From: Bradyrhizobium sp. BRP22
GTDB lineage: Bacteria; Pseudomonadota; Alphaproteobacteria; Rhizobiales; Xanthobacteraceae
Reading direction: 5' to 3'
Assembly (NCBI RefSeq): GCF_020194175.1
Contig: NZ_JADYVX010000001.1
Coordinates: forward strand, 62,001 to 126,000
DNA length: 64,000 nucleotides
The translations under genes and the position numbers were made by a program. The notes under the pieces were generated by a model that worked only from the letters and a program-made list of their open reading frames with translations, was not told where the DNA came from and ran no database searches. This document shows, piece after piece, positions 20,110-28,970 of the stretch (positions are counted from its first letter, which is position 1; the number at the start of each line of letters is the position of its first letter).

Positions 20110-21000
20110 GCCGCGCTGCCTTGGATCGAGAATGTCGCGCAGGGCGTCGCCGAACAGATTGGTGCCGAACACCGCCAGGCTGATCGCGATTCCCGGGAAA
20201 ATCACGAGCCATGGCGCGACGCGCACATATTCGGCGGCTGATTCCGAAAGCATGCGGCCCCACGATGGATAGGGCTCGGGAATGCCGAGACCGAGAAACG
20301 ACAAGGACGCCTCCGTCAGGATGGTGGAGCCGAGCTGCGCGGTCGCGAGCACGATCAGGGGCGCCAGCGTATTTGGCAGCACGTGGCGCAGTGCGATCCG
20401 CATCTCGCTCATGCCGATCGACTTGGCCGCTTCCACGAACGGCAGTTCGCGCAGCGCCAGCGTGTTGGCGCGGATCACGCGCGCGACCGTCGGGATCAGC
20501 GGGATCGCGATCGCGATGATGACGTTCGGCAGCGACGGGCCGAGCGCGGCCGTCATCACCAGCGCCAGCACCAGCAGCGGCAGCGACTGCAGGATGTCGG
20601 TGATGCGCTGGAACAGGAGATCGACCCAGCCGGAGAGATAGCCGGAGGCGAGCCCCACAATGACGCCGATCGAGGCGCCGAGCGCGGTCGAACCGATACC
20701 GACCGCCAGCGAGATCCGCGCGCCATAGATGATGCGGCTCCAGACGTCGCGGCCGAACGAATCGGTTCCGAACCAGTGCCGTGCGTCCGGCGCGGCCAGA
20801 CGATGCGCCGAATCGACCGCAAGCGGATCGTAGCGGCTGATCAGGTCGGCCGAGAGCGCCATCGCGACGAACAACACCATGATGATGAGGCCGATCGTGC
20901 CGAGCAGATAACGCTGCGCAAGGAAGGTCAGCCGCCGCCACCCGTGAGTGGCGTCAGCGCCGGCGCGTTTCAGTTCGGCATCGAAGTTGATGACTGCCAA
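20107..21000 (-). CDS. Peptide-type ABC importer permease (DppC-like)
   Basis: 297 residues. An N-terminal cytoplasmic tail precedes the first membrane helix (LLGTIGLIIMVLFVAMALSA), then the periplasmic block HWFGTDSFGRDVWSRIIYGA typical of DppC/OppC, and five further helices. The cytoplasmic coupling loop is EAAKSIGMSEMRIALRHVLP (EAA motif). Near the C-terminus are EASLSFLGLGIPEPYPSWGR and NLFGDALRDILDPR. It starts 3 bp downstream of the DppB stop, so the two are translationally linked. Its stop codon coincides with the end of repeat D2. Confidence 0.94.
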   Translation of the reverse strand: MAVINFDAELKRAGADATHGWRRLTFLAQRYLLGTIGLIIMVLFVAMALSADLISRYDPLAVDSAHRLAAPDARHWFGTDSFGRDVWSRIIYGARISLAVGIGSTALGASIGVIVGLASGYLSGWVDLLFQRITDILQSLPLLVLALVMTAALGPSLPNVIIAIAIPLIPTVARVIRANTLALRELPFVEAAKSIGMSEMRIALRHVLPNTLAPLIVLATAQLGSTILTEASLSFLGLGIPEPYPSWGRMLSESAAEYVRVAPWLVIFPGIAISLAVFGTNLFGDALRDILDPRQRG

Positions 21001-21003
21001 GAG

Positions 21004-21951
21004 TTAATCTCCGTAGCGAATGCGCGGGTCGATCGCGGCGTAGAGCATGTCGACCGTGAAGTTGACGACGACCACGACGACCGCGAGGAACATCACGAGG
21101 TTCTGCACGATGGGATAATCGCGCCAGCGCAGCGCCTCGACCAGGAAGCGGGCGATGCCGGGGATGTTGAACACGGTCTCGGTGACGATCAATCCGCCGA
21201 TCAGGAACGCCGCCTCGATGCCGATCACGGTGATGACAGGCAGCACCGCGTTCTTCAGCGCGTGGTGATAGTTGACGGAAGCCTCGGAGGCGCCCTTGGC
21301 GCGGGCGGTGCGGATATAATCCTGCCGCAGGATCTCCAGCATCGAGGAGCGGGTGATGCGCATGGTCAGCGCCGCGCTGCGGAAGCCGACCGCCATCGCC
21401 GGAATGCAGTAGATCGCGAACGCCTCGGCCCAGGTCTGCGGATTGGGGTTGAAGATCGGCATCCAGCCGAGCATCGACACCGAAGCCATCAGGATCAGAA
21501 GCCCGAGCCAGAACGATGGCAGCGACAATCCGCTCAGGCTGACCACGCGCAGGGCATAGTCAAGCCGCGTGCCCTGATGCACCGCGCTGAGCACGCCCAA
21601 GGGAATGCCGATCGAGGCCGAGAACAACAGCGCAAGGCCGGCGAGCTTTGCCGTGATCGGGATCCGCGGCAGGATCTCCTGCAGCGCCGGTTTCTCGGAG
21701 ACATAGGAATAGCCGAGATCGCCGTGCAGCAGGCCGCCGATCCAGCTCAGATATTGCATCACGATCGGCTGGCTGAGGCCGAGTTCCTTCTCCAGATTGG
21801 CCTTGTCGGCAGGATCGACATAGCCGGCAGCGTCGAACAGGATATCGACGATGTTGCCGGGCACGACGCGCAGCAGCACGAAGATGATGACCGAGATCCC
21901 GAACAGGGTCACGAGCATCAGGAAGAGGCGCCTGACGATATAGGCTAGCAC
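21004..21951 (-). CDS. Peptide-type ABC importer permease (DppB-like)
   Basis: 315 residues beginning MLAYIVRRLFLMLVTLFGIS, the typical DppB/OppB start. It then has FVLLRVVPGNIVDILFDAAG, the DLGYSYVSEKPALQEI periplasmic segment, the EAA-type coupling loop with RTARAKGASEASVNYHHALKN, and a closing TVDMLYAAIDPRIRYGD. Six membrane helices are expected. It forms the transmembrane channel with DppC. About 50 bp separates it from the upstream binding protein gene. Confidence 0.94.
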   Translation of the reverse strand: MLAYIVRRLFLMLVTLFGISVIIFVLLRVVPGNIVDILFDAAGYVDPADKANLEKELGLSQPIVMQYLSWIGGLLHGDLGYSYVSEKPALQEILPRIPITAKLAGLALLFSASIGIPLGVLSAVHQGTRLDYALRVVSLSGLSLPSFWLGLLILMASVSMLGWMPIFNPNPQTWAEAFAIYCIPAMAVGFRSAALTMRITRSSMLEILRQDYIRTARAKGASEASVNYHHALKNAVLPVITVIGIEAAFLIGGLIVTETVFNIPGIARFLVEALRWRDYPIVQNLVMFLAVVVVVVNFTVDMLYAAIDPRIRYGD

Positions 21952-22004
21952 CTGGCCTTCCTCCCTGATCCGCCTTCGACGCCTATCTCGCGTGCGACCG
22001 GAGA

Positions 22005-23600
22005 TTACTTATCCATCCAGACGTCTTCGTAACGGTAGCCGTTGTAGGAGCTGTTGGACATCACCGTGACGTTCTTGACGTAAGGCTGCCAGCAGGTTCC
22101 GGTGCGGCTATGCAGGATGATGGGCCGCGCCACGTCTTCCTGCAGTTTCTTGTCAATCTCCCAGACCAGCTTCTTGCGCTTGTCGGCATCGGTTTCGGCC
22201 GACTGCTCGTTGAACAGCTTTTCGATCTCGCGATTGCAGTAGTTGGTGTAGTTCCGCTCGGATTCGCAGGAATAGTTCTCGTAGAAAGACTGGTCAGGCT
22301 CGTCGACCGCGTTGCCGGTGAGGTTCAGGCCCAGCGAATAGTCCTTGCGCGCGACCTTCGGGAACCATTGCGCGGTGTCGACAACGTCGAGCTCGGCGTC
22401 GATATAGATGGTCTTGAGCTGGTCGATCAGGATGATGGCCGGATCGCGGTAGATCGGGATATTGCGGGTCGATACCTTGATCTGCAAATGCTTGTCGGGC
22501 CCGTAGCCCGCCTTCTGCATCAGCTTGCGGGCCTGCTCGCGGTTGGCGTTGACGTCGGGGTCATAGCCCGGGATCGTCTCCAGCATCTCCTTGGGCATCG
22601 CCCACAGTCCTGATGGCGCGGGCTGCATGGTGCCGCCGATATCGGCCTGGCCCTCGTACAGGATCGAGATGAACGCCTTGCGGTCAATGGTGAGCGCGAG
22701 CGCGCGGCGGATGTCGAGATTGTCGAACGGCGGAGCCGACGAGTTGATGATGATGTTGGTGGCGACGTTGCTTGGCTCCACCACGCATACGGCATTGGGC
22801 GCCTGCGTTTTGACGTCCTTGAGCAGCGGGATCGATACTTCGGTCGGGAACGTCATGTCGAACTTGCCGGAGACGAAGCCCAGGATCGCCGTCGAGCGGT
22901 TCGGGACGATGGTGAATTCGATGCCGTCGAGATAGGGCAGGCCCTTCTTTAGGTAGTCCGGGTTCTTGGTCAGCTTGATCGACTCGTTGGCCTTGAACTC
23001 GACGAACTTGAACGGACCGGTGCCGATCGGCTTGGTGCGCATCTCCGCCGGCGTAACGTGGCAGGGGTAGATCGGCGTATAGCCGGAGGCGAGCAGCGAT
23101 AGCAGCGCCGGTTGCGGCCGCTTCAGGTTGAAGGAGGCCTCGTAATCGCCATTGGTAGAGACGTCGCTGACCTGGTCGTACCAGGACTTGCGCGGGTTCT
23201 GGCGGAACTTCTGCTGCGACTTGCCCATCAACAGGTCGAAGGTGCATTTGACGTCAGCCGATGTGAACGGCTTGCCGTCATGCCACTTGACGTCCTTACG
23301 CAGCTTGAATGTCAGCTTTTTCTTGTCGTCGCTCCAGGCCCAGCTCTCCGCCAGTTCCGGCATGATCGTGTGGACGCTGTTCTGCGGAACATGCTGGTCG
23401 AAGATCACCAGGTTGTTGAAGACCGGCATGAAGGGAACATTGAAGGAATAGCTTGCGCCCTCGTGGATCGAGGCGCTGCCCGGACTGTCGCGGTGATACA
23501 TTTTGAGGATGCCGCCGGACTTCGGTTCCTGCGCCAGCGAAACATCGTAAGCCGAAAGCCAACACAACGCTGCCACGGCAAGCGCTCGCACGCTCCGCAT
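22005..23600 (-). CDS. Peptide-type ABC importer periplasmic binding protein (SBP family 5, DppA-like)
   Basis: About 531 residues. The second of two adjacent Met codons (23600) is preferred because GGAGG lies about 5 bp before it. It begins with a signal peptide (MRSVRALAVAALCWLSAYDV, cleavage near SLAQ). Mature features are those of SBP_bac_5: SGGILKMYHRDSP, IMPELAESWAWSDDKKKLTF, FKLRKDVKWHDGKPFTSADV, KPIGTGPFKFVEFKANESIK and RRALALTIDRKAFISILYEG. The family imports peptides but also nickel, opines, sugars and other compounds. The linked catabolic genes suggest a non-peptide ligand here, which is inference. Confidence 0.92.
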   Translation of the reverse strand: MRSVRALAVAALCWLSAYDVSLAQEPKSGGILKMYHRDSPGSASIHEGASYSFNVPFMPVFNNLVIFDQHVPQNSVHTIMPELAESWAWSDDKKKLTFKLRKDVKWHDGKPFTSADVKCTFDLLMGKSQQKFRQNPRKSWYDQVSDVSTNGDYEASFNLKRPQPALLSLLASGYTPIYPCHVTPAEMRTKPIGTGPFKFVEFKANESIKLTKNPDYLKKGLPYLDGIEFTIVPNRSTAILGFVSGKFDMTFPTEVSIPLLKDVKTQAPNAVCVVEPSNVATNIIINSSAPPFDNLDIRRALALTIDRKAFISILYEGQADIGGTMQPAPSGLWAMPKEMLETIPGYDPDVNANREQARKLMQKAGYGPDKHLQIKVSTRNIPIYRDPAIILIDQLKTIYIDAELDVVDTAQWFPKVARKDYSLGLNLTGNAVDEPDQSFYENYSCESERNYTNYCNREIEKLFNEQSAETDADKRKKLVWEIDKKLQEDVARPIILHSRTGTCWQPYVKNVTVMSNSSYNGYRYEDVWMDK

Positions 23601-23747
23601 CATTTCCTCCCGATGTTCGGTCTCTATGGCCGATTTGGCATGGAGGATACCATGGCGAGACATCTGAGCAACCAGCGTCGTGCGCGTGAGGCTTGGCAAT
23701 TCGCATGAATTGCCGAGCCTGCGACCTTCGGCGCTGCACTGCGGCCG

Positions 23748-24635
23748 CTATTCCGCCGCTTGCGGCGACGGCAGGCCCATGGTGGTGAGACCGTCGGCCT
23801 CGGTTGCCGAGATCGTGGTGCGGATCATCAGTCGCGGCTCATGCGCCGGCCATGGCCGTCCGCGATGCATGGTGGCGCGATTGTCCCACATCACGACGTC
23901 GCCTTGCCGCCATTTGTGCAGGTAGGCCGTTCCCGGCGCGGTCGCTGCCGCCATCAGCTCATCGATCAGCTTCTTGCCCGCGGCAGCGCTCATGCCTTCG
24001 ACTGCATAAGCGTGCGATGCGAGATAAAGCGCGCCACGGCCATTGGCGGGATTGCGCCACACCATGCGCCAGCACACCGGCGGCAGCACCGCCATCTCCT
24101 CGGGCGTCGCAAGGCCCGGTGCGATCTGGCCGCGCGAATGCGCGTAGGAATGCCAGGCGAAGGAATTTTCGAGCTGCTTTGCCAGCCCGTCGTCGAGCAG
24201 CTCGAACGCAAGGCGCGTGGAGACGAATTCGGTTTCGCCGCCATGACCGGGAATGACTCGCGCCGACAGGATCGAGGTCAGCGCCGGCACGCGCTTGAAG
24301 GAGGAATCGGTATGCCAGAGCTGGTTGGCCTTGCTGCGCAGGGCCTGACGGTGATCGGGCGGCACCACCCTGCCGTCGGGACCGATGGTCGTGAGGATCA
24401 CGAAATGCGACCCCGTCCCCATGGAACCGACCTTTGTCACTTCCGGCGGGCCGAAGCGGCGCGAGAATGCCAATTGTTTTTCGTCTGATACATCCTGGTC
24501 GCGAAACACCAGGACGGAATGCGTTTCAAACGCCGCACGCATTGCAGCATAGGCAGCATCGCTTCTTGCGACTTGGTCAAGCGTCACGCCGCGAATTTCC
24601 GCAGCGAATCCCGGACCCACCCGGACCACGTCCAT
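23748..24635 (-). CDS. TauD/TfdA family Fe(II)/2-oxoglutarate dioxygenase, TfdA-like
   Basis: 295 residues. The Fe ligands fit the family: His108 and Asp110 in ANQLWHTDSSF, His257 in MWDNRATMHRGRPW, and a downstream Arg (R268/R272) for 2-oxoglutarate. Several blocks (THSVLVFRDQDVSDEKQLAF, ANQLWHTDSSFKR, GGETEF, LPPVCW, SHAYAVEGM, RQGDVVMWDNR) look closer, by memory, to 2,4-D dioxygenase TfdA than to taurine dioxygenase. The enzyme would hydroxylate a carbon next to an ether oxygen, sulfonate or similar group so that the bond breaks. The gene lies between a CoA ligase gene and the Dpp importer genes on one strand. Confidence 0.88.
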   Translation of the reverse strand: MDVVRVGPGFAAEIRGVTLDQVARSDAAYAAMRAAFETHSVLVFRDQDVSDEKQLAFSRRFGPPEVTKVGSMGTGSHFVILTTIGPDGRVVPPDHRQALRSKANQLWHTDSSFKRVPALTSILSARVIPGHGGETEFVSTRLAFELLDDGLAKQLENSFAWHSYAHSRGQIAPGLATPEEMAVLPPVCWRMVWRNPANGRGALYLASHAYAVEGMSAAAGKKLIDELMAAATAPGTAYLHKWRQGDVVMWDNRATMHRGRPWPAHEPRLMIRTTISATEADGLTTMGLPSPQAAE

Positions 24636-24761
24636 CGGCCGTTCTCCCCGAATTTTCTTGTTACGAAACGTTTAGGGGAAATCCCGATACCGAGCAACGC
24701 GGCGGCCTATCAACCCATCGCGATCAGGCTCTGTCGTCCACGTCGAGCCCGATGCGCCACG

Positions 24762-26312
24762 TCACACGATGCGTGAGGTCTTGTTGCCCCAATAGCGGTC
24801 GCGCAACAGGCGCTTGTAGAGCTTGCCGGTCGGCAGCCGCGGCAGTTCCGCCTCGAAATCGATCGAGCGCGGCACTTTCTGGCGCGACAGCGATTGCGCG
24901 CAGAACGCGATCAGCTCCTCGGCAAGGTCCGGTCCCGGCGTCACGTCGCTCATCGGCTGCACCACCGCCTTCACCTCCTCGCCGAGATCGGGATTGGGGA
25001 CGCCGAACACCGCGGCGTCCGCGACCTTGGGATGGGTGATCAGGAGGTTCTCGCATTCCTGCGGGTAGATGTTGACGCCGCCGGAGATGATCATGAAGGT
25101 CGAGCGGTCGGTGAGATAGAGATAGCCGTCGTCGTCGACATAGCCGACGTCGCCGACCGTGCTCATGCTGCCGTCCGGCGAACGCGCCTCGCTGGTCTTG
25201 GCGGGATCGTTGAAATATTCAAAGGGCGAGGCGGTCTTGAACCACACCGTGCCCGGCGTCCCTTTCGGGCTGGGCTGCATGTTCTCGTCGAGGATATGCA
25301 GGTCGCCCAGCAGCACCTTGCCGACAGTGCCGCGATGCGCAAGCCACTCCTCGGTGTTGCAGGCGGTGAAGCCGAGACCTTCGGTCGCGCCGTAATATTC
25401 GTGGATGATCGGCCCCCACCAGTTGATGATGTCCTCCTTCACGAGCGCAGGGCAGGGCGCGGCGGCGTGGATCGCGATCTCCAGCGACGACAGGTCGTAG
25501 CGGCTGCGCACTTCCTCCGGCAGCTTCAGCATCCGCGAGAACATGGTCGGCACGAGCTGCGAGTGCGTGATGCCCCATTGCTCGACGAGCTGCAGATAGC
25601 GCTCGGGATCGAAACTCTCCATGATCACGACGGTCCCGCCGACGCGGATGGTGAGATTGACGGCCGCCTGCGGCGCCGAATGATAGAGCGGCGCCGGCGA
25701 CAGGTAGATCATCCCTTCGCGGTAGTGCCAGAGTTTCTGCAGGAAATCGAACAGCGGCAGTTGCTGCGATGGCGGCTGCTCCGGTAACGGCCGCAGGATG
25801 CCTTTGGGCCGGCCTGTGGTGCCGGACGAATAGAGCATCGCGGTGCCGATGGCTTCATCCTCGATCGGCGTCGCGGGAAGGCTGGAGGTCGCCTCGCGCA
25901 GGCCGACGATGCGATCGCTTTCTCCATCACCGTCGGCGACGATACAGAGCTCGACCCGCGGACATTCCTTCAGCGCCTCGCGCGCGACGTCGAGCTTCGC
26001 CTTTGATGTGATCAGGATGCGCGACTGGCTGTTGGTGAGGATATAGGCGAGCTCGCCCGGGGTCAGATAGGAGTTCACGCAGGTGAAATAGAGGCCGGAG
26101 CGCTCGCCGGCGCCGCAAGCCTCGAGATAGCGACTGTTGTTTTCCATGAAGATCGCATAGTGGTCGAGCCGCCTCAATCCGCGCTTTCGAAACAGATGCG
26201 CCAGCCGGTTGCTGCGCGCCTCGAGTTCGCGATAGGTGACGGTCTCGCCCGTCGCAGCCATGATGAAGGCGGGTTGCAACGGGCGCAGATAAGCATGCTT
26301 TCCAGTGTACAT
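24762..26312 (-). CDS. AMP-forming acyl-CoA ligase (ANL superfamily)
   Basis: 516 residues. Motifs: MLYSSGTTGRPKG (159-171), YYGATEGLGFTAC, STVGDVGYVDDDGYLYLTDR, STFMIISGGVNIYPQECENL and a C-terminal LPTGKLYKRLLRDRYWG with catalytic Lys. The gene starts only 16 bp after the stop of the upstream Fe-ADH gene, so the two are almost certainly cotranscribed. It would convert a carboxylic acid, perhaps one released by the dioxygenase or taken up through the Dpp-type system, into its CoA ester. The substrate is unknown. Confidence 0.92.
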   Translation of the reverse strand: MYTGKHAYLRPLQPAFIMAATGETVTYRELEARSNRLAHLFRKRGLRRLDHYAIFMENNSRYLEACGAGERSGLYFTCVNSYLTPGELAYILTNSQSRILITSKAKLDVAREALKECPRVELCIVADGDGESDRIVGLREATSSLPATPIEDEAIGTAMLYSSGTTGRPKGILRPLPEQPPSQQLPLFDFLQKLWHYREGMIYLSPAPLYHSAPQAAVNLTIRVGGTVVIMESFDPERYLQLVEQWGITHSQLVPTMFSRMLKLPEEVRSRYDLSSLEIAIHAAAPCPALVKEDIINWWGPIIHEYYGATEGLGFTACNTEEWLAHRGTVGKVLLGDLHILDENMQPSPKGTPGTVWFKTASPFEYFNDPAKTSEARSPDGSMSTVGDVGYVDDDGYLYLTDRSTFMIISGGVNIYPQECENLLITHPKVADAAVFGVPNPDLGEEVKAVVQPMSDVTPGPDLAEELIAFCAQSLSRQKVPRSIDFEAELPRLPTGKLYKRLLRDRYWGNKTSRIV

Positions 26313-26328
26313 TGGTGGACAATTTCCC

Positions 26329-27483
26329 TCATGCTGCCAACAGAAGAATTTCGCGGACCTGCTCAGGGCTCGCGATCGTGCGCGGGTTGCGCGGCACCCA
26401 TGGCGTCTTCATCGCCTGCGCGGCAATGCGGTCGAAATGTTCGGGGCCGATCCGCACGTCCTGGAGGCTGCGTGGCAGCCCGAGCCCGCGGATGAAGGTG
26501 TCGAGCACGTCGCCGGCGTCCTCACCGGGATGACCCATGACGGCGGCGACCTGCGCCTGCCGCTCGGCATTGGCTGATTTGTTCCAGCGCATCACCGCCG
26601 GCAGCATCACGCAGGAGGTGTAGCCATGCGGCACGTCGAATTCGGCGCCGAGCACATAGCCGATGCCATGGCTTGCGCCCATCGGCACGCCGGAGGCGAG
26701 TGGCCCCGTCGACAGCCAGGTGCCGATCTGGCAGTCCAGCCGCGCGTCGACGTCGGTCGCATCGGCTTTGACCCGCGGCAGCGCCTGCGCCAGCATCGAC
26801 AACCCCTTCAGCGCCTGCGCATCGGCATAGGGGTGCGATTCATTGGAGCAGATGCCCTCGACGCAGTGATCAACCGCACGGATGCCGGTCGAGAGCCAGA
26901 GCCATTCCGGCGTATGCACCGAAAGCCAGGGATCGAGGATGACCGCGCGCGGCATCGTGCGCGGGTGGTGCAGCAGCTCCTTGACCCGCTTCTTCTCGTT
27001 GGTGACGCCGGCGATCGCCGTGAACTCGCCGCCCGCGATCGTCGTCGGCACGCTGATCTGGCGCACGTTTGGCGCGTTGACTTGCGGCGATACGCCGTGG
27101 CTGGTGCGAACCTTGTCGATATCGACTGCGCTGCGGATGTCGTTGGCGAGGCAAAGCTGCACCGCCTTGGCGCCGTCGGTGATCGAGCCGCCGCCGATGG
27201 TGACGATGAGATCGGCGTTCGAGGCGCGCGCCTGCTCGGCTGCCGCGATCACGGCCGCGCGCGGCGTATGCGGCGGCATCGCATCGAAGGTGCCGACGCA
27301 GGCTGCGCCCAGAGCAGCGCGGATCCGCTCGATCTCGTCGGTTGCGCGGTTGAGCGTACCGCTGACCATCAGGAAGGCGCGTTGCGCGGCCACGCGCTCC
27401 ACCTGCTCGACGATCGCCTCGGCCGCCTGGCGGCCGAACACGACCTCCTCCATTGCGCCAAATACGACACGTCCTCGGTGCAC
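26329..27483 (-). CDS. Iron-type alcohol dehydrogenase, maleylacetate reductase-like
   Basis: 384 residues when started at the GTG at 27483, preferred because AAGGAGG stands 9 bp upstream. The longer ATG frame from 27552 lacks such a site. It opens RGRVVFGAMEEVVFG, typical of maleylacetate reductases. The NAD(P) glycine motif is TIGGGSITDGAKAVQ. Metal-site segments are GIRAVDHCVEG, MGASHGIGYVLG and DVPHGYTSCVMLPAVM. In classical Fe-ADH the first ligand Asp lies where this protein has Arg (GIRAVDH against GMDALTH), and maleylacetate reductases also deviate at this site. It probably reduces an unsaturated or keto acid. It is the first gene of the presumed dpp-linked operon. Confidence 0.85.
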   Translation of the reverse strand: MHRGRVVFGAMEEVVFGRQAAEAIVEQVERVAAQRAFLMVSGTLNRATDEIERIRAALGAACVGTFDAMPPHTPRAAVIAAAEQARASNADLIVTIGGGSITDGAKAVQLCLANDIRSAVDIDKVRTSHGVSPQVNAPNVRQISVPTTIAGGEFTAIAGVTNEKKRVKELLHHPRTMPRAVILDPWLSVHTPEWLWLSTGIRAVDHCVEGICSNESHPYADAQALKGLSMLAQALPRVKADATDVDARLDCQIGTWLSTGPLASGVPMGASHGIGYVLGAEFDVPHGYTSCVMLPAVMRWNKSANAERQAQVAAVMGHPGEDAGDVLDTFIRGLGLPRSLQDVRIGPEHFDRIAAQAMKTPWVPRNPRTIASPEQVREILLLAA

Positions 27484-27767
27484 GAGCCGACCCCTCCTTG
27501 AAAGATTTATTTTCTTTGATGACAATCTAACGGAGCCGGACCGGCTCGTCATGCCTGAAGATGCGGCGTTCAGCGGGTGCGGCTTCCGGAGGCGATCGCC
27601 GCCTGCGTCGGCGTGCGGTCACGAAAATTGGACAGCGATTTTGCTTGATCCCGCCGCCCCCTTGAACACACTGGCTGACGGTCACATCTTTGACCTCCGC
27701 TGCGTGTAAGGTATGCGGCCGGGGGCGCGTCGAGCGCACCCGCTGTGCCGTTCATGGGGAGATCGAC

Positions 27768-28970
27768 TTGGGCGCGACCGACAGAACAGGAAGCCTCACG
27801 GCCCACTCACGGCGCGGCGTCAGCGCGCCTGGCCTGCTCGTTGCCTTGGCAATGTCAGCCGTGGCATTGGCAGGCTGTGGCGACAAGCCGCAGCCGCAGG
27901 CGGCAACGCCGGCCCCCGCGGTCACGGTGGCGCAGCCGACCAAGCGCACGGTCACGGATTGGGACGAATTCACCGGCCGGTTCGAAGCGATCGAGGAGGT
28001 CCAGGTTCGCGCCCGGGTCGGCGGCTTCGTCACCAGCGTCGAGTTTCGCGATGGCGCGATCGTCCGCACCGGCGACCTGCTTTACGTGATCGATCCACGT
28101 CCGTTCGAAGCCGTCGCCCTGCAGGCCGACGGGCAGCTCTCCGATGCCCGCGCCCGCGCCGAGCTGGCAAGGCGTGAGCTCGACCGCGCGCTGGTGTTGA
28201 ACCAGACCCAGGCGGTCTCCGATTCCATCGTCGACCAGCGCCGCCAGACCCTGCAGGCGGCGCGCGCGGCAGAGATGCAGGCCGAGGGCGCGCTGAAGGC
28301 GGCGCAGCTCAACATCGAATTCTCCCACGTGGTGGCGCCGATCACCGGCCGCGTCAGCCGCCACCTCGTCAGTGCCGGCAACCTCGTGCACGGCAGCGAG
28401 GGTGGCGCGACGCTGCTCACCTCGATCGTGTCGCTCGATCCGATCTACATCTATTTCGACGTCGACGAGGCGACCTATCTGCGCAACAACCGGCTCTGGT
28501 TCGAGGGCAAGCGCCCGAGCTCGCGCGACACGCCCAATCCGGTCCAGGTGACGTTGACCGGCGAGACCAAGCCGTCGCACGAAGGCAAGATGGATTTCCT
28601 CGACAACCGGCTTGATGTCTCGACCGGCACCCTGCGCAGCCGCGCGGTGGTTTCGAACAAGGATCTCTCGATCCTGCCCGGACAGTTCGGCCGCGTGCGG
28701 ATCATCGGCAGCGCGCCCTATGAAGCGCTGCTCGTGCCCGACACGGCTGTTGCCACCGATCAGTCGCGCAAGATCGTGTTCGTGGTCAAGGACGACGACA
28801 CGGTGGAAGCCAAGCCCGTGACGCTCGGCCCGCTCGACGAAGGCCTGCGCGTGATCCGCGAAGGGTTGAAGGCTGAAGACCGCGTGATCGTCGATGGCCT
28901 GCAGCGCGCCCGCGTCGGCGCCAAGGTGAGCCCGCATCCGGCCCAGCCCGCCGCCGGTGGCAAATCATGA
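27768..28970 (+). CDS. RND efflux periplasmic adaptor (membrane fusion) lipoprotein
   Basis: About 400 residues if initiated at the TTG at 27768 behind GGGGAGA. An ATG at 27690 gives a longer, less likely N-terminus. The signal ends in a lipobox (ALAMSAVALAGC), so the protein should be a lipoprotein. Family features: TVTDWDEFTGRFEAIEEVQV, the lipoyl half RARVGGFVTSVEFRDGAIV, a coiled-coil hairpin near 120-190 (SDARARAELARRELDRAL to AAEMQAEGALKAAQLNIEFS), and FSHVVAPITGRVSRH. It bridges the inner-membrane pump encoded next and an outer-membrane factor not found here. The stop overlaps the start of the pump gene. Confidence 0.92.
   Translation: MGATDRTGSLTAHSRRGVSAPGLLVALAMSAVALAGCGDKPQPQAATPAPAVTVAQPTKRTVTDWDEFTGRFEAIEEVQVRARVGGFVTSVEFRDGAIVRTGDLLYVIDPRPFEAVALQADGQLSDARARAELARRELDRALVLNQTQAVSDSIVDQRRQTLQAARAAEMQAEGALKAAQLNIEFSHVVAPITGRVSRHLVSAGNLVHGSEGGATLLTSIVSLDPIYIYFDVDEATYLRNNRLWFEGKRPSSRDTPNPVQVTLTGETKPSHEGKMDFLDNRLDVSTGTLRSRAVVSNKDLSILPGQFGRVRIIGSAPYEALLVPDTAVATDQSRKIVFVVKDDDTVEAKPVTLGPLDEGLRVIREGLKAEDRVIVDGLQRARVGAKVSPHPAQPAAGGKS

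Noticed and set aside
20383..21948. A 521-codon plus-strand frame full of Arg, Asp, Gln and His
   Set aside because: Antisense to DppC/DppB. Acid/base-rich low-complexity translation is typical of a shadow.
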